From Rhodobacter sp. (GTDB lineage: Bacteria > Pseudomonadota > Alphaproteobacteria > Rhodobacterales > Rhodobacteraceae): a stretch of DNA of 64,000 bases. How positions within the stretch are numbered: position 1 is the first letter of the stretch; each line of letters opens with the position of its first letter. A program made the position numbers and the translations under genes. Positions 7,943 to 16,134 of the stretch are shown in pieces. The notes under the pieces are model-generated. The model was not told the origin of the DNA. It searched no databases and saw only the letters and a program-made list of their open reading frames with translations. The stretch spans positions 1 to 64,000 of the forward strand of contig JACKKE010000016.1 of assembly GCA_020637595.1 (NCBI GenBank). Direction: 5' to 3'.

Positions 7943-8704
7943 TCAGGCCGCCAGCGAAAACCCGGGCGCCAGTGCCGCGCCCGCCTCGGGCACAACCGGT
8001 TCCAGAGCCAGTTCCTTGAGCATCTCGCGCACCGTGCAGGCTGCCGCCGAGGTGACCGGCAGACCCAACTGCCGCTCGACCACGGCCAGCGCCGGCAGCG
8101 ACGGCATCTGCACGCAGGCCGACAGCACCACGGCATCGACGCCGCGGGTGTCCAGCCGCCGGACATCCTCGACCAAGGCCATCGGATCGCGGGCCGCCAC
8201 CGCCAGATTGTCCTCGATTTCCAGGGCGAGGCTGTCGTGCACCTCGAAACCCTCGTTCTCGATATAGGCGGTGACGCGCGCGGCCAGCGGCTTCATGTAG
8301 GGCATCAGCAGGCTGACCCGCCGCACGCCCATTTCGTGCAGGCCGCGCACCAGCGCGCCGGCCGAGGACACGACGGGGATCGCCTTGCCTTCCTCGGCCA
8401 CCGCCGCTTCCAGCCGGGTCTTGGAGACGCAGTGATACCCCAACCCCTGCGCCATGATCGCCACGAGGCAGGCATAGCCCATGACATCCACGTCGGCATC
8501 CGCCAGTTCCCGGGCGCAGCGCAGCGAGTCGCGATCCATCGCCGCCAGTTCCTCGGGCGTGACCTTCTTCATCCGCATGCGGCTGGAGTGAAAGGTGAAC
8601 CGCTCGGGCCGGATCGCCTCGCGGGCGCGCAGCATGGCGGGGATTTCGGTCTCCATCGTGATGTTCGAGCTGGGAACGATCTGGCCGATGCGAAAGGGTT
8701 TCAT
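7943..8704 (-). CDS. Maleate cis-trans isomerase (NicE/MaiA family)
   Basis: 253 residues in the Asp/Glu racemase superfamily. The N-terminus GQIVPSSNITMETEIPAML and the stretch RFTFHSSRMRMKKVT closely match known maleate isomerases. The two catalytic cysteines are C79 (GYACLVAIMA) and C197 (VLSACVQMPS). It converts maleate to fumarate, the last step of nicotinate catabolism and of hydrolytic gentisate catabolism. It overlaps the thioesterase gene by four bases. Its presence implies that the pathway encoded here ends in maleate, so the ring-cleavage product is probably hydrolysed rather than isomerised through glutathione. Confidence 0.92.
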   Translation of the reverse strand: MKPFRIGQIVPSSNITMETEIPAMLRAREAIRPERFTFHSSRMRMKKVTPEELAAMDRDSLRCARELADADVDVMGYACLVAIMAQGLGYHCVSKTRLEAAVAEEGKAIPVVSSAGALVRGLHEMGVRRVSLLMPYMKPLAARVTAYIENEGFEVHDSLALEIEDNLAVAARDPMALVEDVRRLDTRGVDAVVLSACVQMPSLPALAVVERQLGLPVTSAAACTVREMLKELALEPVVPEAGAALAPGFSLAA

Positions 8705-9198
8705 GCGGGAACCTCGGTTGTGAACGGATGGGCGCGGGCATAGGCGGCCGCGCGATGCTGCAGGGGGGATGGCAGGGGAACCGCCTGGCGCGACGTCAGG
8801 TCGACGACCACCGGCGAGAGGCGGGCGCGAAACGCCGGGCGGCCGTCGTCGGCCCGCCGGGCAGCGATGTGCAGATCAAAGCTGCGGCTGCGGATCTCGC
8901 CGACCTGCAGCACCATGTCGAAGCGGTCTTCGACAGCCAGCGGCGCGCGGAAATCCAGTTCGACGCCGCGCACCGGGAAATCCACGCCCAGCGCCCGTTT
9001 CGCGTGATGCAGGTCGCCGCCCAGCATCTGCCCCAGGAACCCCTCATAGGCCGACACGGCAAAGTCGAGGAACCGCGGCGTATAGACGATGCCGGCGGGA
9101 TCGCAGTCGCCCCAGCGGACGGTGCGGCGGATCACCAGCGGCGCGGTGCCGCGGATTTCCTCGATCGTCGCCACGCCGCCTTCGGGCCAGCCGGTCAT
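8701..9198 (-). CDS. 4-hydroxybenzoyl-CoA-type thioesterase
   Basis: 165 residues in the hot-dog fold. The 4HBT signature WGDCDPAGIVYTPRFLDF is present with the catalytic Asp at D33. It probably releases a hydroxylated aryl acid from CoA after the flavoprotein step. The gene overlaps the hydroxylase by four bases upstream and the isomerase by four bases downstream, making a tightly coupled unit. The exact aryl-CoA substrate is inferred from the neighbours. Confidence 0.9.
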   Translation of the reverse strand: MTGWPEGGVATIEEIRGTAPLVIRRTVRWGDCDPAGIVYTPRFLDFAVSAYEGFLGQMLGGDLHHAKRALGVDFPVRGVELDFRAPLAVEDRFDMVLQVGEIRSRSFDLHIAARRADDGRPAFRARLSPVVVDLTSRQAVPLPSPLQHRAAAYARAHPFTTEVPA

Positions 9199-10337
9199 GC
9201 CGCGCCCGCCTGCTCGGCCCGGTAGTCCGCCATGAAGCGCGGATAGAGGCTGGCGACGCGGTCGGCGTCCACCCGGCTGGTGCGGGTCAGGTAGCCAAAG
9301 GCGAAATCGCGAGGGCTGCGGGCCGCGGCCATGTGGCGGGCCATGTCCTCATACCACATGTAGCTCTGCCGGGCGGCCTCGGTCAGGCGGTCGGTGTCGC
9401 GGCGGGTGGTGACATACTGTGGCAACGCCCGCGCCACATCGCCCTGCTGCAACGCCAGCGCGTCGATCAGGGCAATCGCGTCTTCCATCGCGATCCGGGT
9501 GCCCGAGCCGATCGAGAAATGCGCCCGTCTGAGGGCATCGCCGATCAGCACCCGGTGGCCATGCGTCCAGTTGGCGTTACGGATCGGCACGAAATTGCGC
9601 CATTCCGACTTGTTCGACACCAGCGGCTGACCCTTGAGATCCTGCGCGAACAACTGCTGCGAGAACGCCATCCGCTGGTCGTCGTTCATCGCGTCAAAGC
9701 CACAGCCCTGCCAGGCGCCGCGGTCGCATTCCATCACCACGGTGCACATCGTGCTGGTATAAGGGTAGTAATGCGCGACAAAGGCCCCGCCCGGCGCATC
9801 GCGAAAGCTCAGCGTCGGCCGGTCATGGGTCATCCTCGCGCCATACCAGGCAAAGGCATTCGACAGCAGGCCCTTTTCGGTGCCGAACGCCCCGGCATAG
9901 CGTTCGCGCAGCGTCGAGTTCGCCCCATCGGCGCCGACCACCAGGTCGGCATCCTCGACCGTGGCCGGATCGGTGATGTCGGCGTTGTGGATCACCGTGA
10001 CGCCCGCCTCGGCGCAGAGCCCCTGCAGCACGCGCAGCAGTTCCAGCCGTTCGACCGCCCCGCCGTAATCCGGCCCGTGGATGGTGACCGCCTGACCGTT
10101 CAGAACGATGTCCTGATTGCTCAGGTGCTTGGTGATGCGCTGGATGCGGCGGAAACTCTCGGCGTCGGCCGCTTCGAGCCGCAGCAGGCCGGCATCGGCC
10201 AGAACGACACCAAAGCCAAAGGTCGCATCCGGGGCGTTGCGCTCGAACACGTTGACCTCGACATCGCCGAGGCGCTTGCGGGCAAGATAGGCAAAATACA
10301 GACCCGACGGGCCGCCGCCGATGACGTTGATTTTCAT
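9195..10337 (-). CDS. FAD-dependent aryl-CoA monooxygenase (salicylyl-CoA 5-hydroxylase / ACMR N-domain type)
   Basis: 380 residues. It has the dinucleotide motif GGGPSGLYFAYLARKR at the N-terminus, then FERNAPDATFGFGVVLADA. The C-terminal flavin motif is VLIGDALRRAHFSIGSGT followed by RIAMEDAIAL. This wording is characteristic of salicylyl-CoA 5-hydroxylase and the monooxygenase domain of 2-aminobenzoyl-CoA monooxygenase/reductase, not of free-acid hydroxylases such as PobA. It lacks the C-terminal OYE domain of the longer relatives. ATG 10337 gives MKINVIGGG, and an operator-like repeat overlaps its ribosome-binding site. It likely adds a para-hydroxyl to an ortho-substituted benzoyl-CoA. 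Confidence 0.88.
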   Translation of the reverse strand: MKINVIGGGPSGLYFAYLARKRLGDVEVNVFERNAPDATFGFGVVLADAGLLRLEAADAESFRRIQRITKHLSNQDIVLNGQAVTIHGPDYGGAVERLELLRVLQGLCAEAGVTVIHNADITDPATVEDADLVVGADGANSTLRERYAGAFGTEKGLLSNAFAWYGARMTHDRPTLSFRDAPGGAFVAHYYPYTSTMCTVVMECDRGAWQGCGFDAMNDDQRMAFSQQLFAQDLKGQPLVSNKSEWRNFVPIRNANWTHGHRVLIGDALRRAHFSIGSGTRIAMEDAIALIDALALQQGDVARALPQYVTTRRDTDRLTEAARQSYMWYEDMARHMAAARSPRDFAFGYLTRTSRVDADRVASLYPRFMADYRAEQAGAA

Positions 10338-10353
10338 TTGATACTCCATCAAT
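10337..10353. promoter_or_regulatory. Putative TetR operator, copy 2, overlapping the hydroxylase start
   Basis: On the minus strand it reads ATTGATG-GAG-TATCAAA, matching 13 of 17 positions of the 4246-4262 palindrome. It is preceded by the same CATTA run as that copy. It sits directly against the ATG at 10337 and includes the GGAG ribosome-binding site. Binding there could block transcription or translation starting inside the operon. Confidence 0.5.
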
Positions 10354-10386
10354 TAATGCGCGCAAGCAGCCCGCAAAACCGGGGCG

Positions 10387-12060
10387 TCAGACCGCCGCCG
10401 CGTGCTCCTCGGCGTTCAGGATGTCGGCGATCCGACGGCGCAGCACGGCCTTGTCCAGCTTGCCGACCTTGGTCAGCGGCAGCGCGTCGATCGGTTCGAT
10501 CCGCTCGGGCCATTTGAACACCGCCAGTCCGCGCGCCTTGAGGAACGCACCCAGACCGGCGACATCCGGCAGGGTCTGCCCGGCCCCGGCAACGGCGAAC
10601 AGACAGATCTTTTCGCCATGCGTGGGCGAGGGCATGCCGACCACGGCGACGTCGCTGAACGCCGGATGCGCCATCACCGCGCGCTCGACTTCCTCGCAAT
10701 TGACCTTCTCGCCGGCGCGATCCACGACATCCTTGATCCGCCCTTCGAAGGAATAGTAACCCACCCCGCCAATCCGGTGGCAGCGCATCAGATCGCCCGA
10801 GCGATAGAACCCGTCGCGGGTAAAGGCGACGGCGTTGCGGTCGGGTGCGTTGTAATACCCGCGGATCGTGTAGGGTCCGCGCACCGCCAGTTCACCGATC
10901 TCGCCGTCGCGCACCTCGGTTCCGGTGCCGGGGTCCAGCAACCGGACCTCGTCGAACTCCGAGATCGGGCAGCCGCAGGTCTCGAAGCGGATCTGTTCGC
11001 TGTCGCCGTCGCGGGTGAACATGATTACCCCCTCGGTCATGCCGAAAAGATGGTGCCCAGGCACACCCATCGACCGGGTGACCACCTCGGCCGCATCGGT
11101 CGAGAAGATCTCGCGCAGCCCCTCGGTGGTGATGCGGCCGGCGGCGATCTCGTCCTTCATGCGCATGACGATCGGTTTCGCCGCGCCGACGACGGTCGGC
11201 TTCAGCCGGTTGTGCAGGGTGCGGATCGCCGCCGCGTCGACCCCGGTCGTGGCGATCACCGCCCCGCCCGACATCAGGAAAGGCCCCCAGCCGCAGCCCA
11301 TGTTCAGGTTATGCGCGAAGGGCATCGGCACAAAGATGCGGTCCTCGGCGGTCCAGCCCTTGAAGGCCATCACCTGCCGCATGTTGTAGAGGTATTCGGC
11401 GTTCATCCGCGGGATGATCTTGGGCACATCGGTGGTGCCGCCGGACAGCTGGAACGCCGCCACCTGCCAGGGATCCTGCACCACGGCAGAGAGCCGCGCG
11501 CGCGCCGCCGCCAGGTCGCCGCGCTGCAGGGACGCCATGTCGACCACCCCGCCCGCTGCTGCGCCCCGGGTCGATACGATCAACTCCAACCCCGGAACCG
11601 TGCCCTGCATCGCGCGGGCGAATCCCGCAAAGTCGAACTTCGGCGCATCGGATTCGATGAAATGCGCGCGCGCCCCGCCAAAAGCCGCAAGATAGCCGAT
11701 CTCGGCCTCGCGGTGCAGCGCAAGGGCGCAGATCGGGATGATCGCAGCCTTCCAGCACGCCAGGAAGGCCAGCAACGTCTCGGGGGCATTGGTCAGCTGA
11801 AAGATCACCCGGTCCAGGGGCCTCAGGCCCAGATCCAGCAAGCCGGCGGCGATCAGATCGGTGGCCGCGTCGAGTTCGGCATAGCTCATCGCCCCCTCGA
11901 GCGACAGGATCGCCGGGCGGTCGGCATGGAGCGCCGCGGCCTCGCGGAACCCCTCAGCCAACGTCTGTGGCCTGAGGCCACCCGGCGCCGACCAGCGGCG
12001 CAGGCTTTCGGCCGGTGGATAGACGACACCCGGGATCAGGATGTGTGGCGAATAAGGCAT
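10387..12060 (-). CDS. Aryl-CoA/aryl-AMP ligase, EntE-like (salicylate-CoA ligase candidate)
   Basis: 557 residues in the adenylate-forming superfamily. Seen are the P-loop-like AAFQLSGGTTDVPKIIPRM, the DRIFVPMPFAHN region, GFYRSGDLMRCHR (ribose-binding Asp) and GRIKDVVDRAGEKVNCEEVE. A C-terminal lysine (PLTKVGKLDKAVLRRRI) completes the site. The wording is closest to 2,3-dihydroxybenzoate/salicylate-AMP ligases such as EntE. No carrier-protein or siderophore genes are nearby, and a CoA-ester hydroxylase and thioesterase follow, so a catabolic CoA ligase for a 2-hydroxy- or 2-amino-aryl acid fits best. It lies 21 bases downstream of the hydrolase gene. Confidence 0.87.
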   Translation of the reverse strand: MPYSPHILIPGVVYPPAESLRRWSAPGGLRPQTLAEGFREAAALHADRPAILSLEGAMSYAELDAATDLIAAGLLDLGLRPLDRVIFQLTNAPETLLAFLACWKAAIIPICALALHREAEIGYLAAFGGARAHFIESDAPKFDFAGFARAMQGTVPGLELIVSTRGAAAGGVVDMASLQRGDLAAARARLSAVVQDPWQVAAFQLSGGTTDVPKIIPRMNAEYLYNMRQVMAFKGWTAEDRIFVPMPFAHNLNMGCGWGPFLMSGGAVIATTGVDAAAIRTLHNRLKPTVVGAAKPIVMRMKDEIAAGRITTEGLREIFSTDAAEVVTRSMGVPGHHLFGMTEGVIMFTRDGDSEQIRFETCGCPISEFDEVRLLDPGTGTEVRDGEIGELAVRGPYTIRGYYNAPDRNAVAFTRDGFYRSGDLMRCHRIGGVGYYSFEGRIKDVVDRAGEKVNCEEVERAVMAHPAFSDVAVVGMPSPTHGEKICLFAVAGAGQTLPDVAGLGAFLKARGLAVFKWPERIEPIDALPLTKVGKLDKAVLRRRIADILNAEEHAAAV

Positions 12061-12081
12061 GTCGGTCCTCCCTTGTGCCGG

Positions 12082-13326
12082 TCAGGCCAGCAGACGGTCT
12101 TGCAGCCAGTCGCGGATCGCCGCGCCGGCCAGTGCCTGCCCGCTGGGCTCGCCCGGGGTCAGCGGCTGGCCGTGGTGGGTGCCACGGATCGCCACGCAGG
12201 CTTTGTCGGCAGCCCCCAGCGCCGCAACGATGGCGTCGAGTTCTGCCGGAAAGACGCAGGCATCGGCGGTGAACCGGATCACCAGGCAGGGCTGCGTAAT
12301 CGCCGGCGCGCAGCGCACCACGCTGGCCCGCGACGACAGGCCCGACCAGGTCGACAGCCAGCTTTCCGGCGTGCAGACCTTGCCGAACCCCACGCCGTTC
12401 ATGTTGGTCTTGAACGGGTCGGTGCCCCATAGCGAACCCAGGCTCCGGTCGGTCGGATCCAGCGTCAGATCCCAGTTGCGCAGGTCCGCATCGGTGCGGG
12501 GCACGGTGAAGATCTGCTGCCAGCCCGCCGCCAGCCGCTCGGCCATGCTGCCGGTGCCGGCCTTCAGCGCCTTTCGCGCCGCTGCGCGCTCCGCCAGCAT
12601 GGCCTGCGCCGCCGCGTCGATCCGCGCCACACGGGCACGCTGGCCCGCCCGATAGCGGCTCACGAAATCCGGGGCATAGCGCGCGCCGTCTGCGGCAAAG
12701 CCGTTCTCGACCGAAAAGGGAAACAGCGCCGGATCGACCGACAGCGGATCGCCCTCGTCGGTGACCGACGGGTCCAGGGCGTTCATCAGCAGCAGCCCCT
12801 GCCCGGGGTGCGGCGCGACCAAGATCACCAGGTCCGGGCGCGCCAGAGAGGCCTCGGACAGCTTGACCGGGCGCCCGGCCGGGGTTCTGGTGGCGCGCTC
12901 GGCCGCAGGCAGGTTCGCCTGCTCGGTGTAATAGGCATAAAGACCGCCGCCACCCGAATTGCCGACCAGCACGATCTGCTCATAGCCGCGATCCTTCAGG
13001 AACGCCGTTCCCGCATCGACGTCGAGCACCGCCAGCTCGTGCTCCAGCCGCAGGTCGTTGCCGGCGGCGCGCGATCCCTGAACCCAGACCGCCGCACCGG
13101 CGTCGAGCAGCTCGGGGACCAGATAGTGCGTCGCCAGGATCTCGCGCGGGTGCATCAGGCAGCAGACCGCGCGTTCTCCGCCCCGACGATACAGGTATCC
13201 GGTGACATTCGCGCCATCGACCGTCGTCAACGTATGCACCGAGGCGCGCATGTCCGACGGCAGGCGGGCCTCGTCCCATTGGGCGCCCCGCAGCCCGGCC
13301 AGGGGGCGGAATTCGATTTTCGACAT
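12082..13326 (-). CDS. Alpha/beta hydrolase heading the aryl-CoA operon
   Basis: About 414 residues. The nucleophile elbow GNSGGGG places Ser124 as catalytic. A His late in the protein (IRGTHHGQPLTPG) and an Asp before it (RFTADACVFPAE) could complete the triad. ATG 13326 is chosen because the Shine-Dalgarno GGAG sits six bases away; ATG 13329 is adjacent. It is first in the operon, with an operator-like palindrome at 13364-13380. A role in hydrolysing the ring-cleavage product, such as maleylpyruvate or a related vinylogous 1,5-diketone, is an inference from the maleate isomerase. Release of an ester-linked substrate before activation is the alternative. Confidence 0.85.
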   Translation of the reverse strand: MSKIEFRPLAGLRGAQWDEARLPSDMRASVHTLTTVDGANVTGYLYRRGGERAVCCLMHPREILATHYLVPELLDAGAAVWVQGSRAAGNDLRLEHELAVLDVDAGTAFLKDRGYEQIVLVGNSGGGGLYAYYTEQANLPAAERATRTPAGRPVKLSEASLARPDLVILVAPHPGQGLLLMNALDPSVTDEGDPLSVDPALFPFSVENGFAADGARYAPDFVSRYRAGQRARVARIDAAAQAMLAERAAARKALKAGTGSMAERLAAGWQQIFTVPRTDADLRNWDLTLDPTDRSLGSLWGTDPFKTNMNGVGFGKVCTPESWLSTWSGLSSRASVVRCAPAITQPCLVIRFTADACVFPAELDAIVAALGAADKACVAIRGTHHGQPLTPGEPSGQALAGAAIRDWLQDRLLA

Positions 13327-13363
13327 CATCTTCTCCGTCAGCTTGGCCCGACGATGCCGATTT

Positions 13364-13380
13364 ATTGATATGCTGTCAAT
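13364..13380. promoter_or_regulatory. Putative TetR operator, copy 3 (ATTGATA-TGC-TGTCAAT)
   Basis: It differs from the 4246-4262 palindrome at two of 17 positions and lies about 35 bases upstream of the first gene of the minus-strand operon, in an AT-rich stretch (13361-13390). The position fits an operator over the main operon promoter. The 140 bases from 13381 to the end of the AEC gene hold nothing else that I can recognise. Confidence 0.65.
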
Positions 13381-13520
13381 TAAAAAACAAACCCCTGCCC
13401 CGCATGTTTTTCCACCTCGCATGCAGGTATGCAAAAGCCCCCTGAGGCGGCGGCCCCCGGTCAGACAAGACCTTCAGACGGCTCAAGATTTCGGTTAACG
13501 CGCAGGCGCCGGGGCGCGCC

Positions 13521-14453
13521 TCAGAGGCCCGTCAGCAGCGACAACACCAGGCTGACGCTGACAAAGGACAATCCTGTCGCCACCACCAGCGCGGTCGAGG
13601 TCACCGCCCCCAGACCAAAGGATGCCGCCAGAATCGGGTAGATCGTCAGCATCGGCACGGCGGCGAACAGGATGCCGACCGGGATCAGGGCTGCGGGCAC
13701 GCCGGGCACCAGGAACAGCGCCGCGGTCACCAGCAGCGGGTGCAGCACCAGCTTGCCCAGCGTGATCGCCGTGGTGCGCCGCCAGTGGCCGCTCAGCGAC
13801 AGCCGCGCCACGGTGCCGCCGATCACGAACAGCGCCACCGGCGAGGCCGCCGAGGCAATCGTGGTCGCGGTGCGGCCCAGCGCCTCGGGCACCGCGACCC
13901 CCGACAGGCGCACCGCCAGCGAGACCGCAACGGCGATGATCAGCGGGTTCTTGACGATGCGCAGGACCGCGCTGCGCAGCAGGGTTCCCCGCTGCCCGGT
14001 ATGACCCGCAATCCCCGCGGCAACCGTCGGCAGCGGCAGGGTCACGGCGTTCTCGATGGTCATCGTCATGGCAAAGACCACCGCCGCGTCGTGGCCAAAG
14101 AACAGGCTGCCGATCGGAAAGCCCATGAACCCGCTGTTCGAGTTCGACATCCCCATCGCCAGGATCCACGAATCGGCCGCCGACTGGCGCAGAAACAGCC
14201 GCACCGCAGCAAAGCCGATCAGCATCGTCGCCAGCGATCCCCCCAGATAGGCCGCCATGAAGGCCGCGTTCAGTCCGCCCTCGCCGCGCGGCATGGCAAT
14301 GGCGGAAAAGATCAGCGCGATCAGCGCGATCTTCAGCGCGAACTGACTAAGCCCCTGGACATGCGCGGCGTCGAAATAGCCCCAGCGCACCGCGGCAAAG
14401 CCGATCACGATCATCAGATAGATCGGCAGGGTGGTGAGGAAAACGTCCAGCAT
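13521..14453 (-). CDS. AEC-family (auxin efflux carrier-like) permease
   Basis: 310 residues with about ten membrane segments. It starts MLDVFLTTLPIYLMIVIGF, contains the central GMSNSNSGFMGFPIG and ends in paired helices, as in bacterial AEC transporters. Many family members carry malonate, malate or other organic acids. It lies upstream of the aryl-CoA operon on the same strand but about 140 bases beyond the operator, so it is probably a separate unit. The substrate is unknown. Confidence 0.88.
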   Translation of the reverse strand: MLDVFLTTLPIYLMIVIGFAAVRWGYFDAAHVQGLSQFALKIALIALIFSAIAMPRGEGGLNAAFMAAYLGGSLATMLIGFAAVRLFLRQSAADSWILAMGMSNSNSGFMGFPIGSLFFGHDAAVVFAMTMTIENAVTLPLPTVAAGIAGHTGQRGTLLRSAVLRIVKNPLIIAVAVSLAVRLSGVAVPEALGRTATTIASAASPVALFVIGGTVARLSLSGHWRRTTAITLGKLVLHPLLVTAALFLVPGVPAALIPVGILFAAVPMLTIYPILAASFGLGAVTSTALVVATGLSFVSVSLVLSLLTGL

Positions 14454-14566
14454 CGCGGGCCTCTTTGCGGTCGATGCGCCCCGTTAACACGTTCAGCAAC
14501 CGAGGCGAACCCCTCGTGCCGGCAATTGACGGCCCCCGGCCCCCCGGCTATCCGCAGGCAAGGGCC

Positions 14567-14583
14567 AGGACCGGCCCGGTCCT
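14567..14583. promoter_or_regulatory. Palindrome AGGACCGG-C-CCGGTCCT overlapping the TauE/SafE ribosome-binding region
   Basis: A perfect 8-1-8 inverted repeat abuts the Shine-Dalgarno GAGGGGA at 14584-14590 in the divergent AEC/TauE region. It could be an operator or an RNA hairpin. High GC makes chance palindromes more likely, so support is limited. Confidence 0.3.
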
Positions 14584-14595
14584 GAGGGGATCGCC

Positions 14596-15348
14596 GTGGA
14601 TCTGCTGACCCAATTCCTGCCTGCCGCCTTGTCCCCGACCGTGGCCTTGATCCTGCTCGCCACCAGCATGGCGGGATCCTTTATCACCATCTCGTTCGGG
14701 ATCGGCGGCGGCGGACTGCTGCTGGCGGTGATGGCCACATTGCTGCCGCCGGTGGCGCTGGTGCCGGTGCATGGCGTGGTGCAGTTCGGATCGAACGCCG
14801 GGCGCACGGCAATGATGGCCCGGCATATCCAGTGGTGGGCGATGGGCTGGTTCGTCGCCGGCATCGTGACCGGGATCGTCGTCGGCGCCTTCGTCGTCAT
14901 CGACATCCCGCCCGCCGTCGTGCAGATCGGCGTCGGCCTGTTCCTGATCTGGACGATTTTTGCCCGCACCCCGGCCTGGATGCGCCGCTGGCCCTTTGTG
15001 ACCGGCACGCTGACCAGCGTCCTGTCGATGTTTTTCGGCGCCTCCGGCCCCTTCGTGGCGACCTATGTCAAATCGCTGAACCTCGGGCGGCACCAGCATG
15101 TCGGCACGATGGCCGCGCTGCTGTCGCTGCAGCACCTGCTGAAAACCGTGGCCTTTGGCGTGCTGGGCTTTGCCTATGCCGCCTGGGCGCCGTTCATTGC
15201 AGCAATGATCCTGGCCGGGCTGGTCGGCACCTGGATCGGCAAGACCGTGCTGAACAAGATGACCGATGCGCGGTTCAAGACCGCACTCGACGTGATCCTG
15301 TTCCTGATCGCCGCCCGCCTCGTCTGGGCCGGCCTGACAACGCTCTGA
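14596..15348 (+). CDS. TauE/SafE-family sulfite/organosulfonate exporter-like permease
   Basis: 250 residues with about eight membrane segments. Family-like stretches are FGIGGGGLLLAVMATLLPPVALVPVHGVVQ (glycine-rich first half) and the repeat-like MFFGASGPFVATYVKSL in the second half. GTG at 14596 follows a good Shine-Dalgarno. It is expected in the inner membrane. TauE/SafE proteins export sulfite, sulfoacetate or other small anions. No sulfur genes are adjacent, so the substrate is open. Confidence 0.88.
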   Translation: MDLLTQFLPAALSPTVALILLATSMAGSFITISFGIGGGGLLLAVMATLLPPVALVPVHGVVQFGSNAGRTAMMARHIQWWAMGWFVAGIVTGIVVGAFVVIDIPPAVVQIGVGLFLIWTIFARTPAWMRRWPFVTGTLTSVLSMFFGASGPFVATYVKSLNLGRHQHVGTMAALLSLQHLLKTVAFGVLGFAYAAWAPFIAAMILAGLVGTWIGKTVLNKMTDARFKTALDVILFLIAARLVWAGLTTL

Positions 15349-15354
15349 CGCCTC

Positions 15355-16014
15355 TCAGGCCAGGGATTTGGCGAGGAAGGCATCGGTGCGCTGATAGGCC
15401 AGTTCGGTCGCCGCGGCGTCATAGATCGCCGGTCGCTCCTCATTGGCAAAGGCGTGGCCGGCTTCATACACGTTGATCTCGAAATTCGGATAGGCCGCCT
15501 TGACCTGATCCAGCACCGCGGGCGGCGTGTGGTCGTCGTGGCTGCCGAAATGGCCCTGCATCGGCACCGGCAGCGGCCGGTCCAGAAACGCCTGCAGCCG
15601 CGTGCCATAAAACGACACCCCGCAGGCCACGCCGCAGCTCTGCGCCGCGCGCAGGGCCAGCCCGCCACCCCAGCAATAACCCATCACCGCCACCTTGCCG
15701 CCCCGCGCGGCCAGCGCCTTCACCGTCGCATCGACATCCAGGATCGCCGTGTCGATATCGGCCCCGACCATCAGCGCCCGCGCATCGGCGATGTTGTCAA
15801 AGGCCACCACCGCGCCCCGGCGCTGCCGGTCAAACAGCGCCGGGATCGCCACGTCATAGCCCTGCGCCGCATAACGCGCCGCCACCGCCTTGAGCTGGTC
15901 GGTCACACCAAAGATTTCCTGCAGGATCACCAGCCCGCCCCGGCGCGCGCCCTCGGCCTCGTGCAGCCAGCAGTCAAAGCTGTGGCCATCGGCGGCGGTC
16001 AGGGTGATGAACAT
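15355..16014 (-). CDS. Dienelactone hydrolase family protein
   Basis: 219 residues. The nucleophile is Cys114 in MGYCWGGGLA, with an Asp in GSHDDHTPP (D159 or D160) and H186 in YEAGHAFAN, the Cys-Asp-His triad of dienelactone hydrolases. A conserved QEIFG motif follows strand 2. True dienelactone hydrolases act in chloroaromatic (modified ortho-cleavage) pathways, but many homologues hydrolyse other lactones. It lies downstream of pobA on the same strand, consistent with aromatic catabolism. It converges on the TauE/SafE gene with only six bases between stops. Confidence 0.9.
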   Translation of the reverse strand: MFITLTAADGHSFDCWLHEAEGARRGGLVILQEIFGVTDQLKAVAARYAAQGYDVAIPALFDRQRRGAVVAFDNIADARALMVGADIDTAILDVDATVKALAARGGKVAVMGYCWGGGLALRAAQSCGVACGVSFYGTRLQAFLDRPLPVPMQGHFGSHDDHTPPAVLDQVKAAYPNFEINVYEAGHAFANEERPAIYDAAATELAYQRTDAFLAKSLA

Positions 16015-16086
16015 GGGCGCTCTCCGCGGTTGGGGGTTTGCAGCATTCTGCGCATGACGCCGCCCCGCGCAAGACCAGAAGCGAAA

Positions 16087-16113
16087 CGGCCGGCCCCCAG
16101 AGGAGACCGGCCG
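16087..16113 (-). terminator. Terminator-like hairpin after pobA
   Basis: CGGCCGG at 16087-16093 pairs with CCGGCCG at 16107-16113. In minus-strand RNA it is followed by a short U-containing run (GTTTCGCTT). It sits 21 bases past the pobA stop and before the dienelactone hydrolase gene, and probably ends or attenuates pobA transcription. Confidence 0.5.
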
Positions 16114-16134
16114 CCCTGACTGCCTGCGCCGTGA

